64,000 nt of DNA from Coenobita brevimanus (GCA_032717465.1 CM064658.1:10283350-10347349); one strand, 5' to 3'. Shown: positions 23,624 through 33,774, numbered from the stretch's first letter. The notes: a model not told the origin generated them from the sequence alone. Translations and numbers: made by a program.

Positions 23624-23901
23624 TTAAGCTTAGTCCCAAGAAATGTTGCCTGTTCTGCAAGGAATTCCAGTATCTTGGACACATCATGAGTGAATCAGGA
23701 GGGTGCACTGACCCACAGAAGGTAGCTGCTGTAAGAAACTGGCCAGTGCCAACCAGTGTAACGGAGCTGCAGATTTTCCTGAGTTTGTGCCTCTACCATC
23801 ACCAGTTTGTAAAGGACTTTGCCACCATTGCACCGTCACTACACCAATTCATGAAAAAGGGACACAAGCAGGACTGTGAAAAAGGGGGGAGGGGTAACTG
23901 A

Positions 23902-24290
23902 GGACAGTCCCTGGAGTCCGGGCCCGAGGGGGCCTGCACCCTCCAAGATAGTGTTATGAAGGAGGAAAATAAAACAGAGAATAGTTCACTCTATAATGAC
24001 ATTTCATTTCTAAAGAAAATATATAAAAGGAAGTAGAAATAGTTATATTTAAACACATACACACAAGGCTACGTGTAACATTTACAGTACACAGTCGTGA
24101 ACTACTGTGTGTTTGTCACACTGAAAGGGGCTGAGGGCTATACGAGCAAACAGCCTCTGACCCGCTATCTTCTTTTGTTTTAACCTCTTACAGAGTTATC
24201 AATCAGTCAGAAATATATTTCCATAAACAAATATTCGATGCAGTATACTGTATTAGGTATATGATACCTGAAGCTATAAGCATTCCAGTT
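23902..24290. other. No recognisable gene
   Basis: Sequence downstream of the gypsy remnant. No 3' LTR could be matched to the 5' region. Confidence 0.5.
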
Positions 24291-24295
24291 CCTCT

Positions 24296-24690
24296 GGGGG
24301 AGGCGGTGGCAGAATCGGTAGAGAGGCGGCCTGCAGTCCTAATGGACCCAGGTTCGAATCCCGGCTGAGGCAGGGAACGGTTTAAGGATTTGAATTTCTT
24401 AAAAAAAAAAAAAAAAAAAAAAAACAGGCTCTTCTGATTTACCAGATGACCCGCCGACATGTCATAAAAGTACCCCCGCAAATACCAGTACACCAGTCCT
24501 GTATGAGACAGCACTATAGCATGTATGCAATATGGATGGTGGGTGTTAGCACCGAAATGGTGACATGTGGAGATGTAGGAGGACTACTGGACCCCAAGGA
24601 GGACTACTGGGACTTGGGAATAGGTCCTGAAGCCTTTGCCCAGACTCGGACACGTAAAAAAGAAAAAGAAAAAAAAAAAGAAAGAAAGAA
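24296..24690 (+). repeat. tRNA-derived SINE (family T), copy 1
   Basis: A clear tRNA-like head: A-box-like TGGCAGAATCGGTAGAG (24307-24323) and B box GGTTCGAATCC (24351-24361). A poly(A) linker (24400-24424) follows, then a body with ACCAGTACACCAGTCCTGTATGAGACAG and GGAGGACTACTGG, and an A-rich tail (24656-24692). A minus-strand copy is at 49434-49773 and a 3' fragment at 42205-42318. Confidence 0.88.
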
Positions 24691-24699
24691 AAGAAATCG

Positions 24700-25049
24700 T
24701 TTGAATCTGGGTGGGCTTCCTGGCTCAGCTTACCAGGGGATACAATACACACATTAGGTCAGCTAACGCATCGTTTTCTCATATTCCAGGTGTTCCCACA
24801 ATCTACAGACAAATTATAAATAAATAAAAACCGTCACTAGCGTGACAACCGCACAGTCGTCATACTCTCCCTCTAGAGTTCACCACGAATTGACACTTCT
24901 CAATTCGTCTTAATTGCATACACTTCCATAATACAATATTTATGCAATATTGTTCAGTATTAGATTACTGCCGACAGTAATATATACTTAGATTGTATAA
25001 ATAAATCATCCACTTCACACAGTACCTTAATTAAAGATGCCATATGTTC
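24700..25049. other. No recognisable gene
   Basis: AT-rich sequence between the SINE and the mariner element; nothing recognised. Confidence 0.5.
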
Positions 25050-25051
25050 TA

Positions 25052-26008
25052 CGAGGTGCTATCCAAAATTTTCTGGACTAATTCTATACAAAAGAAAACG
25101 CACCATAGCTCCTATTGGCTGCCATCACCCTTGAAGCAGTTCCTTTGCTCATTGATACCCCAGTTCCAGCACTTCCTCCAGTGCTGGAATGCTCCCTGGA
25201 AGTCCTTTTCAACGAGAATGTCCAGCACCACCTGCTGTTCCTTCTGGATGTCCTCAGTGGTATCAAAACGACGCCCTTTCGGTTTGATCTTCATTTTTGG
25301 GAACAGAAAGTAGTCTCGGGGCCAAATCCGGCGAGTAAGGAGGGTGGGAGACGATAGCCATGTTGTTCTTGGCCAAAACTGCCGAACGTTGAGCGCATTG
25401 TGAGCCGGGACGTTGTAATGGTGAAGCAGCCAGTTGTCCTGCCAAAGGTCAGGCTGGGCGTCGCCTTCTTACATCTTGACACAGTTGCCGCAAAACATCA
25501 CAGTAGAAGCTAGATTTGACAGTCCGGCCAGCCTGGACAAATTCTTTGTGCACAACACCCCCGATGTAAAAAAAAAAAAAAAAAAAAGATCAGCATGCTC
25601 TTGACATTGCTTTTCATCTGTCTGGCTGATGGTTGACCAGCCCTGAACTGCAGATGCCACTGAAACACCTGTGTCCAACCAACTGATTGCTCCCAATCAC
25701 TTGTTGAATCATTGCCTGGGTCTCTGTTGCATTTTTTTCTGAGATTCACACAAAATTTAATTCAAATTCGCTGTTCCATTTTATATCCATCTCGAAAATC
25801 GCTTCACGACACGTGCAGGACAGCAAACAATGGAACATCACTAATCCCCAGGTCTGGCTAGCTCCGCGCCGCGTGGCACACAGACTGACTCACTACACAC
25901 TGACTGACTGACAGTGCATGTTAGTACCGCCACATAGAGCTGCATCGCGCTACTACAACCCATTCAGGCATCACGATCCCAGTCCAGAAAATTTTGGATA
26001 GAACCTCG
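25052..26008 (-). mobile_element. mariner-like element with internally deleted transposase
   Basis: Ends CGAGGTGCTATCCAAAATTT and, inverted, CGAGGTTCTATCCAAAATTT form near-perfect terminal repeats of about 26 bp flanked by TA. Reading right to left, the transposase starts near 25780 with MEQRIEFKFCVNLRKK and VFQWHLQF (helix-turn-helix part). It then jumps to the catalytic half: FTSGVLCTKN (family: DxxGVVHxEF), HPPYSPDLAP (third acidic residue region) and KIKPKGRRFDTTEDIQKEQQ, VEKDFQGAFQHWRK near 25120-25290. About 100 residues between are missing and several frameshifts are present. At 957 bp it is shorter than the usual 1.3 kb. Non-autonomous. Confidence 0.92.
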
Positions 26009-26010
26009 TA

Positions 26011-26466
26011 TAACCAACCACACATTACCATTTTTTCCTGCCATATGCACACTGTCTTCCAGACTTAACATCCAATGCTACCATCTCTCAGGACTCCAAG
26101 TCTTTTTTGCCACTCACCCAAGCTTACCAGAAATAATTTTTTACAGGGTTCGGTTTATAATGTCTGCTTTGTCTGTCTCTTCCCTGCTGGTTCGACCCAT
26201 CGCATCCCGAGGGTCGGTTGTTGGTTTCTCCCTCATATGACGTTCTGTTCATCCATTTCTGAAAAACAAAAATGGATCCAAGACATGCTGTGGTGAACTT
26301 TGGCATTGTGTTCCCTTCCTTTTGTCGGGGCGGTAGCTTTCATTTTTTTTTTTTTATTACAGTGGAAGTAACTGCGATTTTATTTGCTCCCATTATTTCT
26401 TCCCCAGACAACTTTAGTGATTTTTAGTGACTTCTGTTGAGCTCTCTTTGCACTAACCCTTTTATT
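26011..26466. other. No certain gene; flank of LINE fragment
   Basis: Upstream of the RNase H fragment. It could be diverged LINE coding sequence but no motif was recognised. Confidence 0.4.
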
Positions 26467-26676
26467 CGTTCTGTCCACAGGCTTTATCCAAATTAGAGTG
26501 GCATTACTCGTTCTGTCCATAGGTTTTATCCAAATTAGAGTGGCATTACTCGTTCTGTCCATAGGTTTTATCCAAATTAGAGTGGCATTACTCGTTCTGT
26601 CCGTAGGTTTTATCCAAATTAGAGTGGCATTACTCGTTCTGTCCACAGGCTTTATCCAATTTAGAGTGGCATTACC
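26467..26676 (+). repeat. 42-bp minisatellite, five units
   Basis: Five head-to-tail units beginning CGTTCTGTCC at 26467, 26509, 26551, 26593 and 26635. The period is exactly 42 bp (14 codons), so all frames give a 14-residue repeat. Units differ at only one to three bases. Confidence 0.97.
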
Positions 26677-27000
26677 TCCGAAAACGTTGTGGCTGTCGTG
26701 TGGGGTTGAGTTGGGTTCCAGCCCATATGGGAGTATCAGGGAATGAGCTGGCTAAGGCAGTATCGGCTCGCCCACCATCTACTCTGTGATCCCAGCCTTT
26801 TCAGCGTTGGCTGCCTGCATTACATTTTTACCTTATTATTGTTGGACAAGTTCAGTGTTGTTGGCAAGAACGCTGGGAAGCGGTGTGGACTAACGAGATA
26901 AGTACCATCTGTGACAAGCTGGGCTCCTTCAGTTACTGGAGCTGGCCTCCACATTGGCCACACCAGGTTCTCTCATTGATTTTTAATGGAGAGGGTGTTT
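26677..27000 (+). pseudogene. LINE RNase H domain fragment
   Basis: One frame reads LSWVPAHMGVSGNELAKA (about 26705-26760), the conserved RNase H motif of non-LTR retrotransposons that carry this domain (family pattern WVPxHxGxxGNExAD). The final Asp is replaced by Lys. The fragment ends at a poly(C) run where an RTE fragment begins; possible continuation lies after 27780. Clade (I/R1/Nimb-like) not resolved. Confidence 0.7.
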
Positions 27001-27011
27001 CCCCCCCCCCC

Positions 27012-27772
27012 TTGAAGTGCATGGCTTGATGAATGAGTTTGGAAGTATGTATAAGCAACGGAATCTAAATGTGAATGTAGGGAAGAGTAAAGTCATGGTC
27101 GAGAGAGAAGTGAAATCACTGGACGTACAGTGAAGTTGGATGAAGGGAAAATGGAAAATGCGAGTACATTTAAGTACCTGGGTAGAGTGATGAGTAAGGA
27201 TGGATGTTTGGAAGGTGAAGTGCTTGATAGGATACAATAAGGAAGAAAGGCTGCTGGTTCTTTGAAAACAGTGATAAGAAACTGGGAAGTGTGCATGGAA
27301 GCAAAAAAGTCGGTGCATGACAGTATTGTGATACCAACTCTAACGTATGGTAGTAAAGCTTGGACCGTGTTAGAAGGACACAAGTCAAGAGTGAGAGCAG
27401 TGAAAATGAGTTATTTAAGAGGAGCATGTAGAGTTACGTGGAGAGACAGACTGACAAATGAGGAAGTGAAGGAGCGTTGTGGTGTGGATGTGAATGTGAT
27501 AGGAAACGTCAGGAGAAATACACTGAGGTGGTTTGGCCATATGGAGAGGATGGAGAGTGAAAGACTAACGAGGAGGGTGTATGTGAGTGAGGTGGAGGGG
27601 GGGGAGAGGGAGGGAGAGGCCAAGGCTGAGATGGAAGGATGGAGTGGAGAGGTATATGAGAGAAAGGGGTGTGAGATGGGAGCAGGGCAGTGAAATGGCC
27701 GGGGACCGGGTGACATGGAGGCGATTTGTTTGTGGCCACCCCTTACGGGATTAAAGTGTCTGACAATAGATA
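27012..27772 (+). pseudogene. RTE LINE 3' fragment
   Basis: A 5'-truncated RTE copy. It begins in the RT after the catalytic site (NEFGSMYKQRNLNVNVGKSK) and continues through VIPTLTYGSKAWTVLEGHKS, WRDRLTNEEVKERCGVD and WFGHMERMESERLTRRVYV to the end RRFVCGHPLRD. The element terminus GTCTGACAATAGATAG is at about 27757-27772. Several frameshifts. It splits the LINE RNase H fragment. Confidence 0.9.
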
Positions 27773-27779
27773 GGCAGAT

Positions 27780-28120
27780 TGTGTTCCCTTACGTTTCTCT
27801 GTGAAATCCTTGGTCCCCTTGACTGTTCAGCAGTTGTTGGAGTGGCCTAGTCTTAGGGATTTGTGCCGTTGGTACTTCTCCAAGCACCTGGCGAGTGACC
27901 AACTGTACCGTCTATCGTCGGTACTTGTGAGAGGTGCGTGTTGTATGAGCCAGGGAACTTGTGCAGGCAGCCGGGCTACACTGTTCCAAGTTTTGTCTGT
28001 GAATTATTGTATGTTATCTATTGTTTGCTTTTATTCTCCTCACTGTTATGTTTTAATCTGTGTCTGGAGGCATATGACCCTGGCAGTTGCGCCGCAAGTG
28101 TTGTTATTTTCACCTTGTAT
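27780..28120 (+). pseudogene. Possible continuation of RNase H LINE 3' end
   Basis: A patch reading PLTVQQLLEWPSLRDLCRWY may be the C-terminal end of the LINE interrupted by the RTE insertion. Weak evidence. Confidence 0.3.
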
Positions 28121-28236
28121 ATAGGCTGCTGTATATAGGCTACTGTATATAGGCTACTGTATATAGGCTACTGTATATAGGCTGCTGTATATAGGCTACT
28201 GTATATAGGCTACTGTATATAGGCTACTGTATAGCC
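28121..28236 (+). repeat. 14-bp minisatellite
   Basis: About eight head-to-tail units of TATATAGGCTACTG with rare G/A changes. Confidence 0.95.
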
Positions 28237-28501
28237 CATGTTTGTCTTGGTAATACTGACTGTGCTGATGGCCGAACATGGTGACGCATCAGAACTGTGA
28301 TACTTAATTGGGATTTAATGTTGTGGTAATTTGCTCTTCCATCTTACCATTATTATATGTGATGTTTTTCAGTCTGATCTGAACTACATTCTATCAGTTA
28401 CACACAAACCCATCCACTGCCAAAGAGTCTCTCCAAAGATGAATAAAATCACCTGCAGGTAGCAAAGGGAAATGATAAAAGATGGCATAATACTGAAGGG
28501 G

Positions 28502-28617
28502 TTAGTAGTAACAGTAGCCTAGTAGTAGTAGTAGTACTAATAGTAGTAGTAGTAGTAGTTGTTGTTGTTGTTGTTGCAGCAGCAGTAATGGTAGTAGTAG
28601 TAGTAGTAGTGGTAGTG

Positions 28618-28657
<40 letters not shown>

Positions 28658-28683
28658 TAGTAGTAGTAGTAGTAGTGGTAGTG

Positions 28684-28738
<55 letters not shown>

Positions 28739-28779
28739 TGGTAGCAGCAGTAGTAGTAGTAGTAGTAGTAGTGGTAGTG

Positions 28780-28843
<64 letters not shown>

Positions 28844-28850
28844 TGGTAGC

Positions 28851-28891
<41 letters not shown>

Positions 28892-28932
28892 TGGTAGTAG
28901 TAGTAGTAGTAGTGGTAGTAGTAGTGGTAGTG

Positions 28933-28964
<32 letters not shown>

Positions 28965-28970
28965 TGTAGT
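28502..28970 (+). repeat. Long (TAG)n microsatellite with GTGGTAG and GCAG interruptions
   Basis: About 470 bp of TAG repeats, broken at irregular intervals by GTGGTAGTGG or GCAGCAG variants. It gives long low-complexity ORFs in several frames (polyVal, polyThr, polyLeu) that are not genes. Confidence 0.98.
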
Positions 28971-29145
28971 CCCAGGTTCATCTGGATGTGAACCCACTGA
29001 AATGCAGGCTGAAGCCGCTCGCCTCCTGCTGTCCACCATCTTCATCTGGGGGACAGGGAGGCTGCTGAGGGACGTTTGTATAGCCAGGCAGCTCCACCAC
29101 CTGGTCATGTCGGTGCCACCACGAGAAGGCGTCCCCCTCCAATAA
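28968..29145 (+). repeat. Family A dispersed repeat, copy 3
   Basis: CCCAGGTTCATCTGG through GTGAACCCACTG, GCAGGCTGAAGCC, GAGGGACGTTTGTATAGCCAGGC to GAAGGCGTCCCCCTCC. This copy is among the best preserved. Confidence 0.85.
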
Positions 29146-29186
29146 CACTCAAGATGCTTAATAATGGATTATATTCTAATCTTTCT

Positions 29187-29940
29187 ACCTCCAGACGATT
29201 TTATTCAGCTCCGGAGGCAATTTGAACCAGAAGGGGATATCTACAGGGCAAGCCATATCTATCGCTGCTCTTCCACACGGCCAGGCGATATATTGTGTGT
29301 TGAGGGCACAGCTTAGTTAACGTTAGCAAATATGTATCCTGAATCATGCTTTCACTTCCTGCTCCCACTGTCACTTCCAGCCCACACCAGCAGACTGAGC
29401 CGCCCACGTAATACATGGGATACCACCACGTGAATTACTATACTCTTTTCACCATAACCTGGCCTATATTATTGTCTTCTGCAGCTTATTTCACAGAGCC
29501 CAGTGGCAGAAAAAGACAATGCTACAGATCTACATGCCTTCCATAGCACTTCTTCATGACTAGCCTCATTATACAACGAATATACTGATACAAGTCGGCA
29601 TTCAAGATGGGGAGAGTTCAATTTTAAGCCAAGTTCAGAGGAAGGAGAGTGTAGTGGAATGTTGTTTACCGACCTCCTTGTATATCCTGCATTAAGCCCT
29701 TCCATACAGCAGTCTGGTCTTATTCTTCCTATCCTAGACGATTTTCCTCGGTTCAGGAGACGCTTTTCGCACTGGAGGGATTAGACCTTGACTTCATCAA
29801 CCCCTTCACAACGAGAGATTTCCCTTCACCCAAAATTTCGTTTTTTTGTAGTTTATTCTTCCTGCCTCAGATGATTTTATTCAGCTCAGAGAGACGGTTC
29901 GATTTGGAGGGGTTGGATGTGGGCTTCACTTGCCCTATCG
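29187..29940 (+). repeat. Family B units (29187, 29715, 29850) and family C copy (29440-29565)
   Basis: Family B cores CCAGACGATTTTATTCAGC, CTAGACGATTTTCCTCGG and CAGATGATTTTATTCAGC are each followed by GGAGGGATTAGACCTT-like sequence; the last two form a tandem pair of about 150 bp. The family C copy has TTATTTCACAGAGCCCAGTGGCAGAAA and CACTTCTTCATGACTAG. Confidence 0.7.
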
Positions 29941-29949
29941 CTAAAGGCC

Positions 29950-30120
29950 TGCCCTAATGCTGAATAAAATCGTCTGGAGATAGCACGGATAACACGGAGT
30001 ATTGTGCTGAAAGGGTTAGTAGTAGTAGTAGTAGTAGTAGCAGTACTGTAGTAGTAGTAATAGCGAGAATAACAAGGAAAATAAGTTGCTTGTGGCGGAG
30101 GAAGTAGTAGTAGTAGTAGT

Positions 30121-30163
<43 letters not shown>

Positions 30164-30177
30164 ATAGTAGTAGTAGT

Positions 30178-30216
<39 letters not shown>
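29950..30216. repeat. Inverted family B piece plus TAG/CAG microsatellites
   Basis: GCTGAATAAAATCGTCTGGAG (29959) is an inverted family B core. It is followed by TAG repeats, a short unique segment (GAGAATAACAAGGAAAATAAGT, also present near 32860), then (TAG)(CAG)(TAG)(CAG)(TAG) blocks to 30216. Confidence 0.8.
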
Positions 30217-30249
30217 GCCCAGTCAAAGCTTGACGGCAACTACACTCCT

Positions 30250-32470
30250 CCCAATCCCATCATATATGACAGGATAATTGGAGATATGGTGTGGCGGGAG
30301 GCAATGCACACATAGGGAGGGGCAGGACCGTTAGGCCTGGATGCAAACTCTTGGCGAGTAACCTTCAGTAACATCAAGTTTGGGGAGGCAGCAACAGACC
30401 TGTGCAACACCATTGCCTCACTGGCGAGGAAGCTGGCTTCAAGTCAGTGCAACAACATGGAAGCACTGACGGCTTGCAGACTAAACCCCCTTGATAAGAA
30501 TCCAGGGTGTAGGCCCATCGGGGCGGGTGAAGTCCTGAGTCGGCTTATAGGAAAATGCATCATGAAGGTGGTGAAAGATGATGTTAAGCAGGCAGTTGGC
30601 AACCTCTAAGTGTGTGCAGGCCAGCAGGCAGGAGGTGAGGCAGCAGTTCACTCCATGAGGAAAATATCTGAAGAAGAGGATTGACATGCAGTATTACTCG
30701 TTGACACCTCAGACACATTTAATTCCAACAATCGAGAGGGAATGTTGCACAACATAAAGGTCAAATGGCCAGCATTCTCCCAGTTTGTGGAAAACACCTA
30801 CAAAGAACCAGCAAACCATTACATTGTGGGTAAGACAGCTGCTCATGATGTCAGTGTTATCCAGTCCACAGAAGGAACTACCCAGGGGGAATCAGTTGCC
30901 ATGGCTATGTACGCCCTGGCAATGACAGTACTGCAACGACAGATCAAATACGAGGCCACCAATGTAAAACAAGTAGCCCATGCAGACGATCTCACAGGTG
31001 CTGGCAAGGTGGAAGATGTGAGGAAATGGTGGGACCTTGTAACATCTTCATCGCTCTGAAATTGGTCATCACCCTAATGCAAGTAAGTCCATCTTGACTG
31101 TGAAACCAGCATACCATCAAGATGCACAGGAAGCCTTCAGACATACAAAGGTGATAGTGACAAAAGAAGGTTTGAGGCATCTAGGTGCAGTGATTGGAAC
31201 TAAAGAATTCAGTGGCAAATATGTGAGTGATTTGTTAAAGACATGGGTAGAAGAAATACATTTACTATCCAGCCACGTAAAAACAGAGCTTCATGCAGCA
31301 TACACAGCATTTACGTATGGTATAAAGCACAAATGGACCTTCGTGATGCGGACCATGCCAGACACAAAGTTGCTGCTACAACCACTGGAGGATGCTATCA
31401 CGGAATCATTCCTCTGAGCACTGACCAATGGCCACATCCCCACACCAGAAGAGAGGGATCTCCTTGCACTGCCACCCAGGATGGGTGGCCTTGGCATCAT
31501 AAATCCAGCAGCCACGGCAGGCTATGAACACAGAAATTCACTTAAGCTCACCGAATCCTTCTCATGGAAAATTTGTGCCCAGGTTGAGAGAATGAAATCT
31601 ACCAACAACGGCATAAAGATATAAAGACACACATAAGCAAAGAGTGAAAAGCAAGACAAAAGGACCAGCTACAGCACATAACCGAGCATCGTACATCAGA
31701 CCAGTGCAGAAGAGTTGAAATGGCACAGGAGGCTAGGGAATCAAACTGGTTGACAACCCTGCCTCTCAAGGCAAACGGCTTCCACTTCAACAAACAAGAA
31801 TTTATTGACGTCATAGCCTTGAGATATGTGTGGCCAATAGATAGCCCACCTCAACAGTGTGCCTGTGGCACTGTCTGATGCAAACCATGCAGTGGTTTGC
31901 AAGAAGCGAGGCTTTGTGAGCATTCGACATGAAATAAGTGACCTCACTGCAAAAATGCTACAGGATGTATGATGATGTCATCACTGAGCCAGCTCTGCTC
32001 CCTCTAGGCGGTGAGCACTTCATCCACAGAGCAGCAAACACATCAAATAATGCAAGAGTGGATGTCAGTGTTCGTGATTTCTGGACACGTGGGCAGAGGG
32101 CTTTCTTCGACATTAGGATATTTGATCCAATGGCAGCCCGTCACCGCAAAGTGTCTCTCGAGGCTGCACACAAAGGGAATGAACACAAAATATATTTATC
32201 AAGAAAGGATCCAACATGTCGACCACGGCCGATTCACCCCCCATGTGTCCACAATATCAGGTGGGATGGGTCTAAAGGCGGTGAGATTCTACTCGAGACT
32301 GGCAGAGGTTCTTTCTGAGAAGAAGCGTCAACCCCGGAGTTCTGTTATGTCCTGGATGAGATGTCGACTGTCATTCTCCCTCGTGAGGTCTGCACTCAAG
32401 GGCACAAAATCATCAGCCCTCAGGCCTGTCACTCTGGCTGGGATGGATTACGAAGCTTCTGCGGTGGAGA
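30250..32470 (+). pseudogene. Reverse transcriptase element with C-terminal endonuclease-like domain, decayed
   Basis: Three regions read in order across several frames. (1) About 30310-31060: GGAGPLGLDANSWRVTF, LNPLDKNPGCRPIGAGEVL, ESTEGTTQGE-type block (STEGTTQGESVAMAMYALAM) and the likely catalytic VAHADDLTGAGK, followed by RKWWDLV; these look like RT fingers and palm. (2) 31080-31540: ASKSILTVK, KEGLRHLGAVIGT, ALPPRMGGLGIINP, the thumb-like part. (3) 31855-32470: a Cys/His patch (CACGT to VVCKKRGF) and ARVDVSVRDFW / QRAFFDIRIFDP, resembling the PD-(D/E)xK endonuclease core of R2-like elements. From memory of the family, similar proteins are common as uncharacterised ORFs in corals and other marine invertebrates. 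Stops occur at about 30303, 30608, 30681, 31418 and elsewhere. No named clade is assigned. Confidence 0.75.
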
Positions 32471-32599
32471 GTAGCATGGACCAGCGACTCCAACAGATTA
32501 ATATCTTTATTAGCATTGTAATGTTAAGGGAAAAAATTAAGTAACAAAAGTAGTGGTATATGGTTGGTAAACACAGCCGTTGGTGTGTTTGGGACCAGC

Positions 32600-32772
32600 G
32601 GATTGTAATATTAAGGTTAGTGGAGGGATGGAGTTGAGAGGTATATGAGGGAGGGGGGGGTGAGTTGGGGGGAGGGGAGTCAAATGGTGGGTGACAGAGT
32701 GACTTGGAGGCGTTTTGTCTGCGGCCACCCTTTGCGGGATTAGGGCGTCGGGCTATAGATAGATAGATAGTT
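32600..32772 (+). mobile_element. RTE LINE 3'-end fragment
   Basis: Only the last ~150 bp of the RTE family: a frame ending RRFVCGHPLRD-like, then GGCGTCGGGCTATAGATAGATAGATAG. 5'-truncated dead copy. Confidence 0.85.
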
Positions 32773-32854
32773 AACCTTCGCATTGCAACTCCAAATGGTG
32801 AGCTGCATTATGAAGATTGATTTTGCTCTTCACAATAAAAAAAAGTACCAGTAG

Positions 32855-32890
32855 TGAGAATAACATGGAAAATAAGTCACTGTGGCGGAG

Positions 32891-32921
<31 letters not shown>

Positions 32922-33090
32922 CAGTAGTGGCTGTTTGTTATTGGTGTTGGTGGTGGCTTTGTTTTTGTTATGGTTGTCTTTTTTTTTTTTCTGTCTCTAC
33001 TGTTCTTGTTGCTTTGATGTTTGTGGTTGTTTTGTTTGTTGTCTGTTTTGATGTTTCGTTGTTGTTATTTTTGTTATCGTTGTCGTCGTA
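32855..33090 (+). repeat. Shared leader segment, TAG tract and T/G-rich tract
   Basis: GAGAATAACATGGAAAATAAGT repeats the 30063 segment and precedes GTGGCGGAGGAAG(TAG)n in both places. A TTG/TTT-rich stretch follows and leads into family A copy 4. Confidence 0.75.
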
Positions 33091-33262
33091 GGTTCATCTG
33101 AGCATGTGAACCCAGTGGACTACAGGCTGAAGTTGCCTCCTGCAGTCGACCATCTTCTTTTCTGGTCAGAGGAATGCAGCTGAGGGACGTGTGTTTTGCC
33201 AGGCAGTGGGGCCGGCCAGTCGTATCGGTGCCACTACATGAAGGCGTCTCTCTCAGATGTTG
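33090..33262 (+). repeat. Family A dispersed repeat, copy 4
   Basis: GTAGGTTCATCTGAGCATGTGAACCCAGTGGACTACAGGC to CTACATGAAGGCGTCTCTCTC region, with the trinucleotide-rich tract on its 5' side. Confidence 0.8.
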
Positions 33263-33349
33263 GCATGAGTGAAAGGCGGTCGATGGTGGCAGGAATAAAA
33301 TGATAAAATGTCACTGAATTGAAGAGGTTGAGCCATTCACTTTGATGAT

Positions 33350-33379
33350 GTATTATTATTGTTGTTGTTGTTGTTGTTG

Positions 33380-33428
<49 letters not shown>

Positions 33429-33570
33429 TACTACTACTACTACTACTAATACTACCACTACTACTACTATTACTACTACTACTTATATCATTACTATTTA
33501 TAACTCATCAGCATCATCGTTATTATCGTTATAATTTTCATTATTATTATTATTATTATTATTATATCCA
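33350..33570. repeat. Compound (TTG)(TTA)(CTA) microsatellite
   Basis: Consecutive TTG, TTA and CTA blocks, then scattered ATT repeats. Gives spurious polyLeu ORFs. Confidence 0.95.
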
Positions 33571-33639
33571 GACCATTTTATTATGTTTAGGAAGAAGTGT
33601 TCTAACTAGAGAGATTAAACAGCATTCATTCACCCCTTC

Positions 33640-33720
33640 TCTACTTTTATCTTTATTCTTGTGTCCCCCAGACGATTTTATTCAGCTTAGACGGAACTTC
33701 GGGCTAGAGAGGTATGTTAA
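33640..33720 (+). repeat. Family B dispersed repeat unit
   Basis: CCCCAGACGATTTTATTCAGCTTAGACGG preceded by TTTATCTTTATTCTTGTG, the same order as in the 29.8-kb units. Confidence 0.75.
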
Positions 33721-33774
33721 GTACCGTACATCCGTAATCACACTAAATTCTACGTACTGTGTGTCTGCGCCGTG

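Larger units (their letters stand above)
21515..23901 (+). pseudogene. Ty3/gypsy pol: protease end, linker and reverse transcriptase, decayed and interrupted
   Basis: Near 21560 a DPCILGLNSL stretch matches the end of gypsy proteases. The linker (GMTDEGVMVGRTLVDS, then EVPVIIDNFSLHPKKI, about 21775-21890) matches the region between protease and RT. RT begins in the 173-codon ORF at 22426: YADVFSTGDLDL, VEHHINMGDQQPIKQTPQR, VVLVKNMDGSQRCCEDYQ, YPLPRMDSTLDAL. After a frameshift near 22945 come LCNAPVTFERLVERVMEGL and the catalytic block LIYLDVVIIFG, in which the second Asp of YLDD is lost. The last preserved part (CLFCKEFQYLGHIMSESGG, 23640-23700) runs to a stop near 23900. RNase H and integrase are absent. 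Two TTAA-flanked MITEs interrupt it (21968-22395 and 23136-23623). Confidence 0.88.
28430..29225 (+). repeat. Composite repeat: inverted family B ends around TAG tract and family A copy 3
   Basis: GATGAATAAAATCACCTGCAGG (28439) at the left and CCTCCAGACGATTTTATTCAGC (29190-29212) at the right are inverted versions of the family B core. Between them lie about 450 bp of TAG-rich repeat (28502-28970) and a family A copy (28968-29145). The whole could be one element with inverted ends and an expanded microsatellite. Confidence 0.6.

Noticed and set aside
28449..29145. Long polyThr, polyLeu and polyVal ORFs of 159-219 codons
   Set aside because: They are translations of the TAG microsatellite.
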